A stretch of 64,000 nucleotides of DNA. It comes from Pseudomonas rhizophila (GTDB lineage: Bacteria; Pseudomonadota; Gammaproteobacteria; Pseudomonadales; Pseudomonadaceae). The DNA is taken from NCBI RefSeq assembly GCF_003033885.1, contig NZ_CP024081.1:3844554-3908553 (forward strand), in the 5' to 3' direction. The notes below the pieces were generated by a model. The model saw nothing but the letters and a program-made list of their open reading frames with translations, had not been told where the DNA came from and searched no databases. The position numbers were made by a program, and so were the translations under genes. Shown here in pieces: positions 25,868 to 34,918 of the stretch. Position 1 is the stretch's first letter. Each line of letters opens with the position of its first letter.

Positions 25868-26658
25868 CGATTTGCTCCACGGGAAAGGCGCGCGCTGATG
25901 GCCTGCAATGCAACAAGCAGCGGCACAATCATCAACAGGAATATAAGGGTGTAGGCGCTGGCGACTTCCAGCCTGGCCGAGGCATAGCTGTCGGCCAGGC
26001 CCACCGGCAAGGTTTTGGTCATCGGGGTATGGAGCATCCAGGTCAGGTTGAACTCACCCAACGACAGGGTGACGACCATCAAGACCCCGGCGAGAATCCC
26101 CGCCCGACAGTTGGGCACCACCACGCTGAAGAAGCGCCGGACCGGCCCGGCACCCAGGCTCGCGGCGGCTTCTTCCAGGATCGGCAGGTGCTGGCGTTGC
26201 ATCACCGCCATCACCGGGCGCACCAGAAATGGCAGAGTGAACAGCACGTGGCCGACGAGAATGAATAACCAACTGCTGCGAAACCCGCCGAACTGACCAT
26301 AGGTGAGCAGCAATGCCAAGGCACTGGCCAGACCGGGCATCGCCACCGGCAACACCATCAGTTCCTCGAACGCGCGGCTAAAGCGGTTGTTCATCCGTAC
26401 CAGGGCGTAAGCCGCCGGCACACCCACCACACAGACACACAGCGCACAGGCGGCGGCCAGTTGCAGGGACAGCCAGACCGTCGGCGAATACGCCTGCCAG
26501 ACCTGCAGCAGCCAGTCGAACGTCAGGCCGCTGGACAGCCCTTGGAAGTAATTGCGCGTCAGCCCGGCGAGCAGTGACATCACCACAGGCACCAACATGA
26601 AAGCGCACACCAGCAAGGTAAACACCAGTTGCCCGACAAACAGCGTTGAGCGTTTCAC
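25864..26658 (-). CDS. ABC importer permease
   Basis: The 264-residue inner-membrane protein has six hydrophobic segments and the EAA loop EEAAASLGAGPVRRFFSVVVP (about residues 160-180) that docks on the ATPase. GTG at 26658 is the start: it overlaps the stop of the preceding permease gene by four bases (GTGA) and has GAGGA seven bases upstream. The longer open frame to 26862 is a shadow of the previous gene. Confidence 0.92.
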   Translation of the reverse strand: MKRSTLFVGQLVFTLLVCAFMLVPVVMSLLAGLTRNYFQGLSSGLTFDWLLQVWQAYSPTVWLSLQLAAACALCVCVVGVPAAYALVRMNNRFSRAFEELMVLPVAMPGLASALALLLTYGQFGGFRSSWLFILVGHVLFTLPFLVRPVMAVMQRQHLPILEEAAASLGAGPVRRFFSVVVPNCRAGILAGVLMVVTLSLGEFNLTWMLHTPMTKTLPVGLADSYASARLEVASAYTLIFLLMIVPLLVALQAISARLSRGANR

Positions 26659-27523
26659 AAGACTGTCCTCGAATCTTTGGCCAGCCGCCGGGCCAGCAAC
26701 AGAACCGCCCAGGTCACCAGCCCCAACACCACCGACAGCGCAGCGGCCACGGCGAAATTGGCGTAATTGGTAAACACGTTGTAGATCGCCACCGGCGTCA
26801 CGTTGAGCCGGGTACCCAGGGTGAAGGCGGTACCGAACGCGCCCATGGAGGTGGCAAAGCAAATCGCCCCGCAGGAGACCAATGCCGGCGCCAGGCCGGG
26901 GACAATGACGTCACAGAGCACACGCCAATGGCTGGCTCCCAGTGAACGAGCGGCCTCTTCCAGGCTGCGATCCAGGCTTTCACAAGCAGCCATCACCGTA
27001 AGGATCACCCGCGGAATCGAGAAATACAGGTAGCCGATGCACAAGCCCATCAACGAGTAGGCAAAAATCCAGCGCTCACCCACCAGGCCGAGCCCCAGGG
27101 TGGCAAACAAGCCTTGGCGGCCGGCCAGCAGGATCACCAGAAAACCAACGACCACGCCGGGAAATGCCAGCGGGAAGGTCAACAAGGCGACAAGTACCGA
27201 ACGGCCGAAGAAACGTTGGCGACTGAGAAAAAATCACTGAAGCCGCCCACTAACAACGCCGCGAGGGTCGTTGCCAGTGCCAGCAGGCAGGTCTGCGCCA
27301 GACTGCCCAGGTATTGCGCGCTGCTCAGCACCTGCCAATAGCCGCTGTCGCTACCATCGCGACTTTGCCCACCGAGCAAGACCAGGTGCGCCAGCGGCAA
27401 CAACCAGAAGGCGAACAGCACCGCCGCCGCGGGCGCAAGCGCCCAGGCAGCGGTCGGCCGCAAGCGCGGCACCATGGCCCAGCCCGACCGTACGTCTCGG
27501 GCTTTTACTGCCGAGACGGTCAC
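26655..27523 (-). pseudogene. ABC importer permease with frameshift at a six-T run
   Basis: Two overlapping frames together encode one permease of about 289 residues. The first (from GTG 27523) covers the N-terminus through TLAALLVGGFSDFF and then runs out of frame to a stop at about 27179. The second continues from LSRQRFFGRSVLVALLTFPLAFPG through the EAA loop EEAARSLGASHWRVLCDVIVP to the stop at 26655. The frames join if one extra T is read in the run of six T on the coding strand (plus-strand A at 27228-27233), which restores Asp-Phe-Phe-Leu-Ser. Upstream and downstream genes are intact and tightly coupled. It is either a real one-base deletion, a sequencing error, or a slippage site. Confidence 0.8.
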
Positions 27524-28528
27524 TTACTTGACCTCGCTCAGATAACGTGCGGAAAAGGCTTCCTGCGCCGCGGCCATCTGCTCGTAGTTGACTACGCCGG
27601 CCCGGGCGTAATCGCTGTCGGGCAGGAACTGCGCGGCAACATCGGCAGGCATCTTCATTGCCCGCACCGGTCGCAGGTACGCCTTGGCCCAGAGCGCCTG
27701 GCCTTGCTCGGACAAAACGAAATCCAGGACCTTCTCGGCGTTGGCCCGATGGGGGGCGTTGTCGACGATGCTCATCACGTAAGGCACGCTGATGCTGCCT
27801 TCCTTGGGAATCACAAAGGCAACGTTGGCCTTGTCTTTGTAACGAGCCCGATAGGCGTTGAAGTCGTAGTCCACCAGAATCGGCAACTCCCCGGACAGCA
27901 CCCGCGCATAAGCCGTCTGCTTGGGCACGATCGGTGAGTTTTTCGCCAGCTTTTTGAAGTAGTCGATGGCTGGGGCGAAGTTATCCAGATTGCCGCCCAT
28001 GGCCTGGTTGATCGCTACCGCCGAGACGTACCCAACGAAAGCACTGGACGGGTCAAGGTAGCCGACCATGCCTTTGTACTCAGGCTTGAGCAGGTCGGCC
28101 CAGCTTTGCGGCACGGGCAGACCGCCCAGCGCATCGACGTTGACCATGATGCCCAGGGTGCCGGAGTGAATGGCAAACCAGTGTCCCTCGGGGTCCTTCA
28201 AACCCGCCGGGATCTGCTCCCAACCCTTGGGTTTGTACGTGCCGACCACCTCGGCTTTTTGCGCCTGCAAACCGAACGTCACGCCGTAATACACCACGTC
28301 CGCCACCGGCGCGGCCTTCTCGGCGACCAGTTGCGCCAATGCCTGTCCAGAGTTCTTGTTGTCCAGCGGAACCTGGACGCCAGTGGTATCGGCAATCGCC
28401 TTGAGCTGCGTGCCCCAATCGGCCCATTCTGGTGGACAGTTGTAGCAAATCGCCGTTTCGCCGGCCTGGACCAAGGTGGCCGCGCCGCATAACAGCAGTG
28501 TCGCCAGGGTTTTACGCAAGTGGAACAT
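27524..28528 (-). CDS. ABC importer periplasmic substrate-binding protein
   Basis: The 334-residue type II binding protein has a signal peptide (MFHLRKTLATLLLCGAATLVQA, split here as two stretches up to about residue 22) and the fold of Fe3+/spermidine/2-aminoethylphosphonate binding proteins: SGQALAQLVAEKAAPVADVVY near the N-lobe hinge and DYDFNAYRARYKDKANVAFVIP in the C-lobe. The segment AICYNCPPEWADW just after the signal is unusual, with two Cys three residues apart. GAGGAG precedes ATG 28528, which overlaps the end of the LacI gene by 17 bp. The ligand is unknown. Confidence 0.9.
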   Translation of the reverse strand: MFHLRKTLATLLLCGAATLVQAGETAICYNCPPEWADWGTQLKAIADTTGVQVPLDNKNSGQALAQLVAEKAAPVADVVYYGVTFGLQAQKAEVVGTYKPKGWEQIPAGLKDPEGHWFAIHSGTLGIMVNVDALGGLPVPQSWADLLKPEYKGMVGYLDPSSAFVGYVSAVAINQAMGGNLDNFAPAIDYFKKLAKNSPIVPKQTAYARVLSGELPILVDYDFNAYRARYKDKANVAFVIPKEGSISVPYVMSIVDNAPHRANAEKVLDFVLSEQGQALWAKAYLRPVRAMKMPADVAAQFLPDSDYARAGVVNYEQMAAAQEAFSARYLSEVK

Positions 28529-29531
28529 CAAGCGTCTCCTCGTAGGGTTGAGTGCTTTCGCCCGGCCGGATATGACAAGGCAGGCAATGGGAAACCGGGG
28601 TGGCGCCAGCGATCTGCGCCAACAATTGATCAATCACGGTGCAGGCCAGTGCCTCGATGGGCTGAACAACACTGCACAGCGTCGGATGCATCTGGGTGCC
28701 GAGGGCGATGCCGTCAAAACCGATGACCGAGAGTTGCCGAGGCACTTGCCAGCCGTTGCGGCGCAGTTCGGCGATCAAGCTGATGGCCAGCAAATCGTTG
28801 GAACAAACCAGCGCACTGAGCGCCTGGGGGCCATGCAATAACGGCTCGATGGCGGCGAAGTCAGCCTGGGTATGGGCGGGCATTTCAATCACCGGCAGGC
28901 TGGCGAGACCGGCTCCATGCATTGCCTCGCAATAACCGGCATAACGCAGGCGAGCACGGTCCGATTGCAGGGCAGGGCCGGCGACCATGCCAATCCGAGT
29001 GTGCCCGGCGTCCAGCAGATAACGGGTGGCGAGCGCCATGCCGGCGCGGTTGTCCACCGACACCGCGCTGTAATCCGGATTACCCGGCTGGTGATAAGCC
29101 AGCACAAAAGGCGTGTCCTCGCTGTCCAGGCTTTGCAGCACCCGGTTGCTCTCGGCGTCGGTTACCGTGAGGACCAGCCCATCGACACGCTGTCGCAGCA
29201 ACTCCTCGACGACCGCGCTTTCGCGCTCGCTGCTGTAATCGGTGGTTGCCAACAACAGGTTGTAACCATGCACGCGTGCAGCACGCTCCATCGCCTGAAA
29301 CTGTTCGGCGAACACCGGATTGAGCAGGTTGGGCACCACGACACCGATCAGCTTGGTCACTTGCAGGCGCAGTTGGCGACCAAGACGGTTGGGCCGAAAC
29401 CCCAGTTGGCGCGCTGCGGCGAAGACCTGTTCACGGGTAGCCGGACGGACCACTTCAGGGGAGGCAAAGGCTCGCGCCGCGGTTGCCCGCGAAACCCCTG
29501 CCAGCCGTGCAACTTCTTTCAAATCAGTCAT
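28512..29531 (-). CDS. LacI-family transcriptional regulator
   Basis: The 339-residue regulator has the LacI helix-turn-helix at the N-terminus (DLKEVARLAGVSRATAARAF, residues 3-22) and hinge, then a periplasmic-binding-like ligand domain (IGVVVPNLLNPVFAEQF, LVCSNDLLAISLI, SVIGFDGI). The Ala-rich recognition helix, ATAARAF, differs from the usual TVSRAL. It is the first gene of the ABC importer operon and overlaps the binding-protein gene, so it probably represses its own operon and is relieved by the imported ligand. ATG 29531 was preferred to the GTG six bases upstream. Confidence 0.93.
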   Translation of the reverse strand: MTDLKEVARLAGVSRATAARAFASPEVVRPATREQVFAAARQLGFRPNRLGRQLRLQVTKLIGVVVPNLLNPVFAEQFQAMERAARVHGYNLLLATTDYSSERESAVVEELLRQRVDGLVLTVTDAESNRVLQSLDSEDTPFVLAYHQPGNPDYSAVSVDNRAGMALATRYLLDAGHTRIGMVAGPALQSDRARLRYAGYCEAMHGAGLASLPVIEMPAHTQADFAAIEPLLHGPQALSALVCSNDLLAISLIAELRRNGWQVPRQLSVIGFDGIALGTQMHPTLCSVVQPIEALACTVIDQLLAQIAGATPVSHCLPCHIRPGESTQPYEETLDVPLA

Positions 29532-29631
29532 TGTCACTCGCTTGAGATCGATCTCATTGGCGAGGACAGTACTCAGGATGTATGGCGTTTCGACGACGCA
29601 GTGATGACGATTTGATGTCAGTTGCTGCTAT

Positions 29632-30843
29632 CTATCGTTGAGGGTCTGCTGCAAACCCATACTGCCGGGCGGACCACACCACCGCCAACGTCAGCAGCAA
29701 GAGCGCGACCAGCACAGGCGCAAACGCAACGACACCCAGATGATCGAGCAGGATGCCCCCCACGATCCCGCCGCCGGCAATGGCGACGTTCCAGGCCGTG
29801 ACCAGCATCGACTGGGCGAGATCCGCCGCGTCTCCGGCCGTCTTGGCAATTGCCGTTTGGAACAACGTCCCGGCCCCGCCAAAAGCGACTCCCCAGGCCG
29901 CCACGGCGGTGTAGATCGCAGCAAGGCTGTCGCTCATGGCGCCCAGTGTCAGGGCCGAGATGGCGAAAAGTGCCGTGCTGGCAAGGGTCAATGCCCGTAG
30001 ATGGCGATCGATCAGCACGCCGACGACCCAGATGCCCAGCAACGAGGCGCCCCCGAAGACCAGCAGCACCAGGTCGATCCGCTCGCCCAGGCCTGCCGCC
30101 ATCAGGAACGGGGCGATATAGGTAAAGAGAATGTTGTGCGCCAGAACAAAGGCCAGCACCACACACAGCACCGAGCGAACGCCTGGCAGGGTGAAGACCT
30201 GGCGCAAGGCAAGACGTTTGTCGGTGGTTTGCCCGGGAAAGTCAGGCACTTTGAGTCGCACCCAGACCATCAAGGCGACGGCGAACAAACTCATGATGGC
30301 GAAGCTCATCCGCCAGCCGATCAAATTACCGAGCAAGGTGCCGGCCGGTACGCCCAAGGATAACGCCAAGGGTGCGCCGACCATGGCAATTGCAATCGCC
30401 CGACCTTTCTGGCTCTCGGGCACCATGCGCGCGGCATACCCGGCTAACAAGGCCCAGAGCAGCCCGGCCGATACGCCACCCAGCAAGCGGGCAACGATCG
30501 TCAAGCCGTAATGGGACGAAAACGTTGTGACCGTATTGGCCACGGCAAAACCGGCAATCGCCAGCAGCAAGAGCGACCGGCGCCGCATGCCTTGGGTCGC
30601 GGCCGTCAAGGGAATGGCCGCCAGCAAGGACCCTATCGCATAGACCGTGACCAACTGGCCGGCGAGGGCTTCGGAGATCGCCAGCCCTTCGCTGATCTGT
30701 GAGAGAAGGCCGGCGGGCAAGGCTTCGGTGAGAATGGTCACGAACGCCGCCAACGCGAGGGCGAACAGTGAACCGATGGGGAGCGGCGCAGCATCTTGAA
30801 CGACCTCGGCATCGGCGTCGATATGGGTATTGGCAATCGTCAT
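29632..30843 (-). CDS. MFS exporter, DHA1 family (AraJ/YdhP-like)
   Basis: The 403-residue protein has twelve hydrophobic segments and the DHA1 marks: the first-helix ALAAFVTILTEALPAGLLSQI, GQLVTVYAIGSLLAAIPL, and ARLLGGVSAGLLWALL (motif C region), with the motif A loop as RRRSLLLLAI. It would export drugs, sugars or amino-acid-related compounds with proton exchange. It is divergent from a LysR regulator 152 bp away, which probably controls it. Confidence 0.92.
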   Translation of the reverse strand: MTIANTHIDADAEVVQDAAPLPIGSLFALALAAFVTILTEALPAGLLSQISEGLAISEALAGQLVTVYAIGSLLAAIPLTAATQGMRRRSLLLLAIAGFAVANTVTTFSSHYGLTIVARLLGGVSAGLLWALLAGYAARMVPESQKGRAIAIAMVGAPLALSLGVPAGTLLGNLIGWRMSFAIMSLFAVALMVWVRLKVPDFPGQTTDKRLALRQVFTLPGVRSVLCVVLAFVLAHNILFTYIAPFLMAAGLGERIDLVLLVFGGASLLGIWVVGVLIDRHLRALTLASTALFAISALTLGAMSDSLAAIYTAVAAWGVAFGGAGTLFQTAIAKTAGDAADLAQSMLVTAWNVAIAGGGIVGGILLDHLGVVAFAPVLVALLLLTLAVVWSARQYGFAADPQR

Positions 30844-30995
30844 GTGTCACCTGCTTGGCGCGCTTCTGACCCGCCGGATGGCGGCGTCAATAGCAGATTG
30901 ATAAGTGTCGACTACGGTAAGTGCCGCTCTTTGGCGAGACAAGAATGCTAGAGTGCGCAACACATCGGAAAAAATGTCCGCAATGGGAGCCTGGC

Positions 30996-31877
30996 GTGGA
31001 ATCACTGAGCGGGATTGATTTTTTTGTTCGCGCGGCCGAAACCCGCAGCTTTTCAGAGGCGGGCAGGGCGCTTGGCATTTCGTCTTCGGCGGTGGGTAAA
31101 AGCGTGGCCCGACTCGAGGAAAGGCTGGGTGTGCGGCTGTTTCATCGCAGCACGCGCAGTATCACGCTGACGGCAGAAGGGACGCTTTTCCTCGAGCGTT
31201 GCCGACGCATTCTCTGCGAAGTCGAAGCGGCCGAATTGGAACTGTCGGAAACCCGCAAAGCGCCGCGGGGCAAATTGCGCGTGAGCTTGCCCCTGGTTGC
31301 AGATTTGGTCATGCCGACGCTGATGGCTTTCATGCGCCGCTACCCCAGTATCGAATTGGACCTGGATTTCTCCGATAGGCTGGTGGACATCATTGAGGAA
31401 GGTTTTGATGCCGTCATTCGGACCGGAGAGCCAAACGACTCCCGGCTGATGTCCCGCCCGTTAGGCGCGTTCAAGCTCGTCGTGGTCGGTTCGCCCCGGT
31501 ACTTCGCCGAACACGGCACACCGCAGGTGCCGGCGGATCTGCTGCGCCATGCCTGCCTGCTATACAAATTCCCCAGCACTGGCAGGCTGCAGGTCTGGCC
31601 GGTGAACGGGGAAGGGCAGTCCGATCTCAACCTGCCGGCCACCCTGGTCTGCAACACCACCGAGGCGTTGCTGTACGTCGTGCGCGATGCATTGGGGATT
31701 GCCTGCGTACCGGATTTCACCGTGCGCGATGCCATCGTCGCCGGTGAGCTGGTCACCGTCCTCGACGAGTTCAATCGGCATCAGAGCACCTTCCGCATGC
31801 TCTGGCCCTCAAGCAAGCACCTGGCGCCGAAACTGCGGGTGTTCATTGATTTCATGAGCAGCGAATTGTTCAAGTGA
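30996..31877 (+). CDS. LysR-family transcriptional regulator
   Basis: The GTG at 30996, with GGGAG seven bases upstream, gives 293 residues beginning with the winged helix (GIDFFVRAAETRSFSEAGRA and SSAVGKSVARLEERLGVRLF). The effector domain follows, about residues 90-290, and contains DAVIRTGEP typical of the CrgA/DsdC-like group that regulate adjacent transporter or oxidoreductase genes. It is divergent from the MFS exporter gene and is probably its activator. Confidence 0.93.
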   Translation: MESLSGIDFFVRAAETRSFSEAGRALGISSSAVGKSVARLEERLGVRLFHRSTRSITLTAEGTLFLERCRRILCEVEAAELELSETRKAPRGKLRVSLPLVADLVMPTLMAFMRRYPSIELDLDFSDRLVDIIEEGFDAVIRTGEPNDSRLMSRPLGAFKLVVVGSPRYFAEHGTPQVPADLLRHACLLYKFPSTGRLQVWPVNGEGQSDLNLPATLVCNTTEALLYVVRDALGIACVPDFTVRDAIVAGELVTVLDEFNRHQSTFRMLWPSSKHLAPKLRVFIDFMSSELFK

Positions 31878-31918
31878 CTCACGGGGATATGTCCCAACCC
31901 TGTAGGAGCCTGTTCAGA

Positions 31919-32698
31919 TCAAGGGGCCTTGTTCTCGACCAAACAGTTTCCGCCATCCACCACGATGACTTCGCCAGTGAGGTAGCTCGCCTCTGAAGAC
32001 GCCAGGAAAGCAACCACTGCAGCCACCTCTTCGGGACGTCCGGCCCGGCCCATCGGCGTGTAACCTGCCGCCTTGGCTTCCTCGGCAGTGGTCGACCCTG
32101 TGCTGATCCAGCCGGGAGCGACGCTGTTTACAGTGATCCCTTGCTGGGCGACTTCAAGCGCCAGGCTCATGCTCATTCCAACCATCGCGGCCTTTGCGGC
32201 GCTGTAAGCCGCTTCGCCGGGGTTACTGCAGCGGGTGCCGGTAGTGGAACTGATGTTGACGATGCGCCCGTAACGACGCGCCCGCATCCCGGGCAGCACC
32301 GCCCGTGTAAGCAGAAAAGCCGTGGTCAGGTTTCGCGCCAGTGTCAGGTTCCAGGTGTGCAGATCCATGGTTTCCAAGTCGGAAAATAACTCCGGGCTTC
32401 CTTGCATGGCCATGCCCGCGTTGTTGACCAGAATATCGATCTGCCCCCAGAGGGACTCTGCCCATGGGATAAACTCACGCACCTGATGCTCATCGGTAAG
32501 ATCGATGGCCCGCCCTTGGACGTCGAATCCTTCGGCACGCAGTTCTGCGACCCGATCATTGATTCGCGCACTGCTGGCGGTGACGATCAGTCTGGCACCT
32601 GCAGTCCCCAGTCTGCGCGCGATGGCCATGCCGATCCCAATCTCACTTCCAACCCCGCTGACAAGGGCCACAGGGTTCTGTCCGGTTGCGTTTGGCAT
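31919..32698 (-). CDS. SDR-family oxidoreductase (FabG-like)
   Basis: The 259-residue classical short-chain dehydrogenase has a modified nucleotide motif SGVGSEIGIG, the NNAGMAM structural motif, catalytic Ser in NISSTTG and YSAAK (Tyr-Lys), and the C-terminal GEVIVVDGGN. All active-site residues are present. It probably reduces a ketone or beta-ketoacyl group with NAD(P)H; the substrate is unknown. GGAGACACC precedes the ATG. It ends 41 bp from the convergent LysR gene. Confidence 0.92.
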   Translation of the reverse strand: MPNATGQNPVALVSGVGSEIGIGMAIARRLGTAGARLIVTASSARINDRVAELRAEGFDVQGRAIDLTDEHQVREFIPWAESLWGQIDILVNNAGMAMQGSPELFSDLETMDLHTWNLTLARNLTTAFLLTRAVLPGMRARRYGRIVNISSTTGTRCSNPGEAAYSAAKAAMVGMSMSLALEVAQQGITVNSVAPGWISTGSTTAEEAKAAGYTPMGRAGRPEEVAAVVAFLASSEASYLTGEVIVVDGGNCLVENKAP

Positions 32699-32773
32699 GG
32701 TGTCTCCAGAGGGGTGTAAGTAATGATCAGGAGTCGGAGCCTGATTTGCGTTTGAGCTATATAACCACCCTGA

Positions 32774-34033
32774 TCAACGCCCGAACACCCCCGTCCTCCC
32801 CAACAACTGCTGTTGCCGCCAGGCCGGTGCGCTGGTGGGAAAAAGCACTTCGTTTGGTCGAAAACGGGCGACACCGCAGGCGGCAGCGATGCGCTGGCGT
32901 TGCTGGCCGTGGGCAAGGGCCTGCCGAAAACTGGCTTCGCTCTGCATTTGTCCCAGCACATAACCGACGCCTGCCTGGAAATCACCGCCATGGGCCTGCC
33001 ACCAAGCGGTGATGAGCTGCGGGTCGGGCCAGGGTAGATTTTCGTCGGGGTCCATCGCCACGTTGGTGTCTTGCGGGTCATCGTTCGGGCCGGCGTCGAA
33101 ATCGGGCAGGTCCTGCAACTCCAGATCAAGCAACGCCAGGTCAGCGCCGGTGATCAGGCTGAAGGCTTCACCGGCGACCCGGGCATAGGGCAGGTCGCTC
33201 ATTTGCTGGATCAACCACGGTACACAGACCGGATCGCCCAGCAGCCCAAGGGCCTGGATGCCGATGCGCCGATCCCTGGGATCCTGTACCAACTGGCGTA
33301 TCCAGGCGATGCTGGGCTCGCGTTCCTGCCAGGCCAGCAGTACGCAGAGCGCGCGATACTGGAACTGGCCCGGTTGCCCGGCGAATTGTCGCAATGGCTC
33401 CAGGGCTTGCGCGTCGCCCATCTGTGCGGTGGCCCAGTTGGCCCAGAAGCGCGTGGCGGCATCTTCATGCTGGCGGTGGGTACGAATCGCCGGGAGCAGG
33501 TCACGCCGGCGCAGTTCACCGGCGGTACGGGCGGCACGCGCCAGCACGTTGGGGGCGGCATCGGAAAGTCCGGTAAGCAGCGCGGGGCCAGGATCATGGC
33601 GATGCATCCCGCAGGCCGCCAGGCCGAGGCGGTGAAACAACGGCTCAGGGGAGGCGAACATGCGCTCGATCCAAGGCGATATACGCTCCCAGTCGAGCCA
33701 CCCCAGGGCCATCAGATAACCGCGCTCCGTTTCTGACGCGCTTCGCAAATGATCGCTGAGTCGCGACAACATCTTCACATCGGCCGCCTCGAAGGCCAGC
33801 AACACACTGGCGAACGTCTCGCCGACGGCGTGCGGACCGAGCTGGGCCAGCAGGATTTCCAGGCCCGTTGAGCCGGCGATGCGCAGGCCATCGAGATGGG
33901 CATCGATGCGCTCGTCCAGTTTGCTGAGATCATCAAGGTCGTAGTGGGGGGCGCGCACGGCGTGATCGTGCAGGAGGATGAGGAAGCAAGCTTCTTCGGC
34001 ATGTTGCTCGATCATTGAGGAGATAGGGAGCAT
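32774..34033 (-). CDS. TIGR02270-family HEAT-like protein of the VgrG island
   Basis: The 419-residue protein starts MIEQHAEEACFLILLHDHAV (second ATG at 34015), the signature of the TIGR02270 family encoded beside VgrG and DUF2169 genes. It is alpha-helical, with repeated pairs of helices such as LTGLSDAAPNVLARAARTAGELRR and LLAWQEREPSIAWIRQLVQDPRDRRIGIQALGLLGD (each split here), consistent with HEAT repeats. The C-terminal third has acidic (DFDAGPNDDPQDTNVAMDPD) and then basic segments. No catalytic residues are visible. As the last gene of the operon it may serve as a chaperone or scaffold for spike assembly; that is inference. Confidence 0.85.
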   Translation of the reverse strand: MLPISSMIEQHAEEACFLILLHDHAVRAPHYDLDDLSKLDERIDAHLDGLRIAGSTGLEILLAQLGPHAVGETFASVLLAFEAADVKMLSRLSDHLRSASETERGYLMALGWLDWERISPWIERMFASPEPLFHRLGLAACGMHRHDPGPALLTGLSDAAPNVLARAARTAGELRRRDLLPAIRTHRQHEDAATRFWANWATAQMGDAQALEPLRQFAGQPGQFQYRALCVLLAWQEREPSIAWIRQLVQDPRDRRIGIQALGLLGDPVCVPWLIQQMSDLPYARVAGEAFSLITGADLALLDLELQDLPDFDAGPNDDPQDTNVAMDPDENLPWPDPQLITAWWQAHGGDFQAGVGYVLGQMQSEASFRQALAHGQQRQRIAAACGVARFRPNEVLFPTSAPAWRQQQLLGRTGVFGR

Positions 34034-34048
34034 GACGTCTCTGTCTTG

Positions 34049-34918
34049 TTACGGCACCAGGTTTCCGAAGAAGTAACGTTTACCGACTTCGAACTGCAGG
34101 GGAGAGGCCATGTATCGGTCCAGGACAGCGGCCGCATTCAGCGGTTGAAAGTCGCCATTTTTCCCATAGAAACTGGAGCAGTCGACGCCGGAATACACCT
34201 CGAATTTACGCCTCCAGATGAGAAAGTTGCTCCAGTCGATCCATTCATCAGTGCCTGAAGGAACCAGGGACTTTCTCATGACCCAGACTTGTTTGTTCAT
34301 GTCGACGGGCATGCCACCGGAGATCGAGCAGCGATCGCTGCCATAAGCGTTCTGCAGTTCGCTCAGTCGTGAATCGACAGCCGCTTTGTATTCGATTTCG
34401 TTCAAGCCACTGTCAAAGAACTCGGGTTCGTTTTCGATGGGGTCAAGAAGATTGCTTAAATTGGCTTCCACGGCGGCTCGGTCGGCCCGACGGGCAAACG
34501 TGCGCCATGCCTCAACCATGAAAGGTATCAGCCACAGCACACCAGACCACTGCGCTGCCAGGCACGCCTCGATACGCAGGTAGGTGGGGCCTTCGAGTAT
34601 GAGCTCGGCAAGGAAATCCAGGTCGGTGTCGAGTCCTGCATCAGCGGTCAGACCGAGGCAAGCCGATACCAGCGTTGGATCGCAATCAGGGTCCACTATC
34701 CATTTGCGCAGTTGGGATACATGGCTGTAATCGCCATGCTTGGCTTGCTCCAGAATCGCAGCAAGTGCCATCCACGGGTCGTCTTTCTTCCAGCCGTCAG
34801 GCGACATTACTTCTGCCGGAGCGCAGCCGCAGTAGTGATAGCCACGCCCCTTCCAATAGAAGCTGTCTTGAAGAAAACCGGGTCTTTGAGTGTGCTTGTA
34901 ATTAGAGGTTTTCATCAT
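34049..34918 (-). CDS. Candidate immunity protein for the adjacent DUF4150 effector
   Basis: The 289-residue protein has no signal peptide or membrane helix, and its acidic helical centre (LLDPIENEPEFFDSGLNEIE) suits a cytosolic antidote. Cys-rich YHYCGCAPAEV near residues 27-37 is notable. It overlaps the putative toxin gene by four bases (ATGA) in the order toxin then this gene, the usual effector-immunity order. I do not recognise a named immunity family; the assignment rests on position and coupling. An adaptor or second effector is the alternative. Confidence 0.55.
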   Translation of the reverse strand: MMKTSNYKHTQRPGFLQDSFYWKGRGYHYCGCAPAEVMSPDGWKKDDPWMALAAILEQAKHGDYSHVSQLRKWIVDPDCDPTLVSACLGLTADAGLDTDLDFLAELILEGPTYLRIEACLAAQWSGVLWLIPFMVEAWRTFARRADRAAVEANLSNLLDPIENEPEFFDSGLNEIEYKAAVDSRLSELQNAYGSDRCSISGGMPVDMNKQVWVMRKSLVPSGTDEWIDWSNFLIWRRKFEVYSGVDCSSFYGKNGDFQPLNAAAVLDRYMASPLQFEVGKRYFFGNLVP

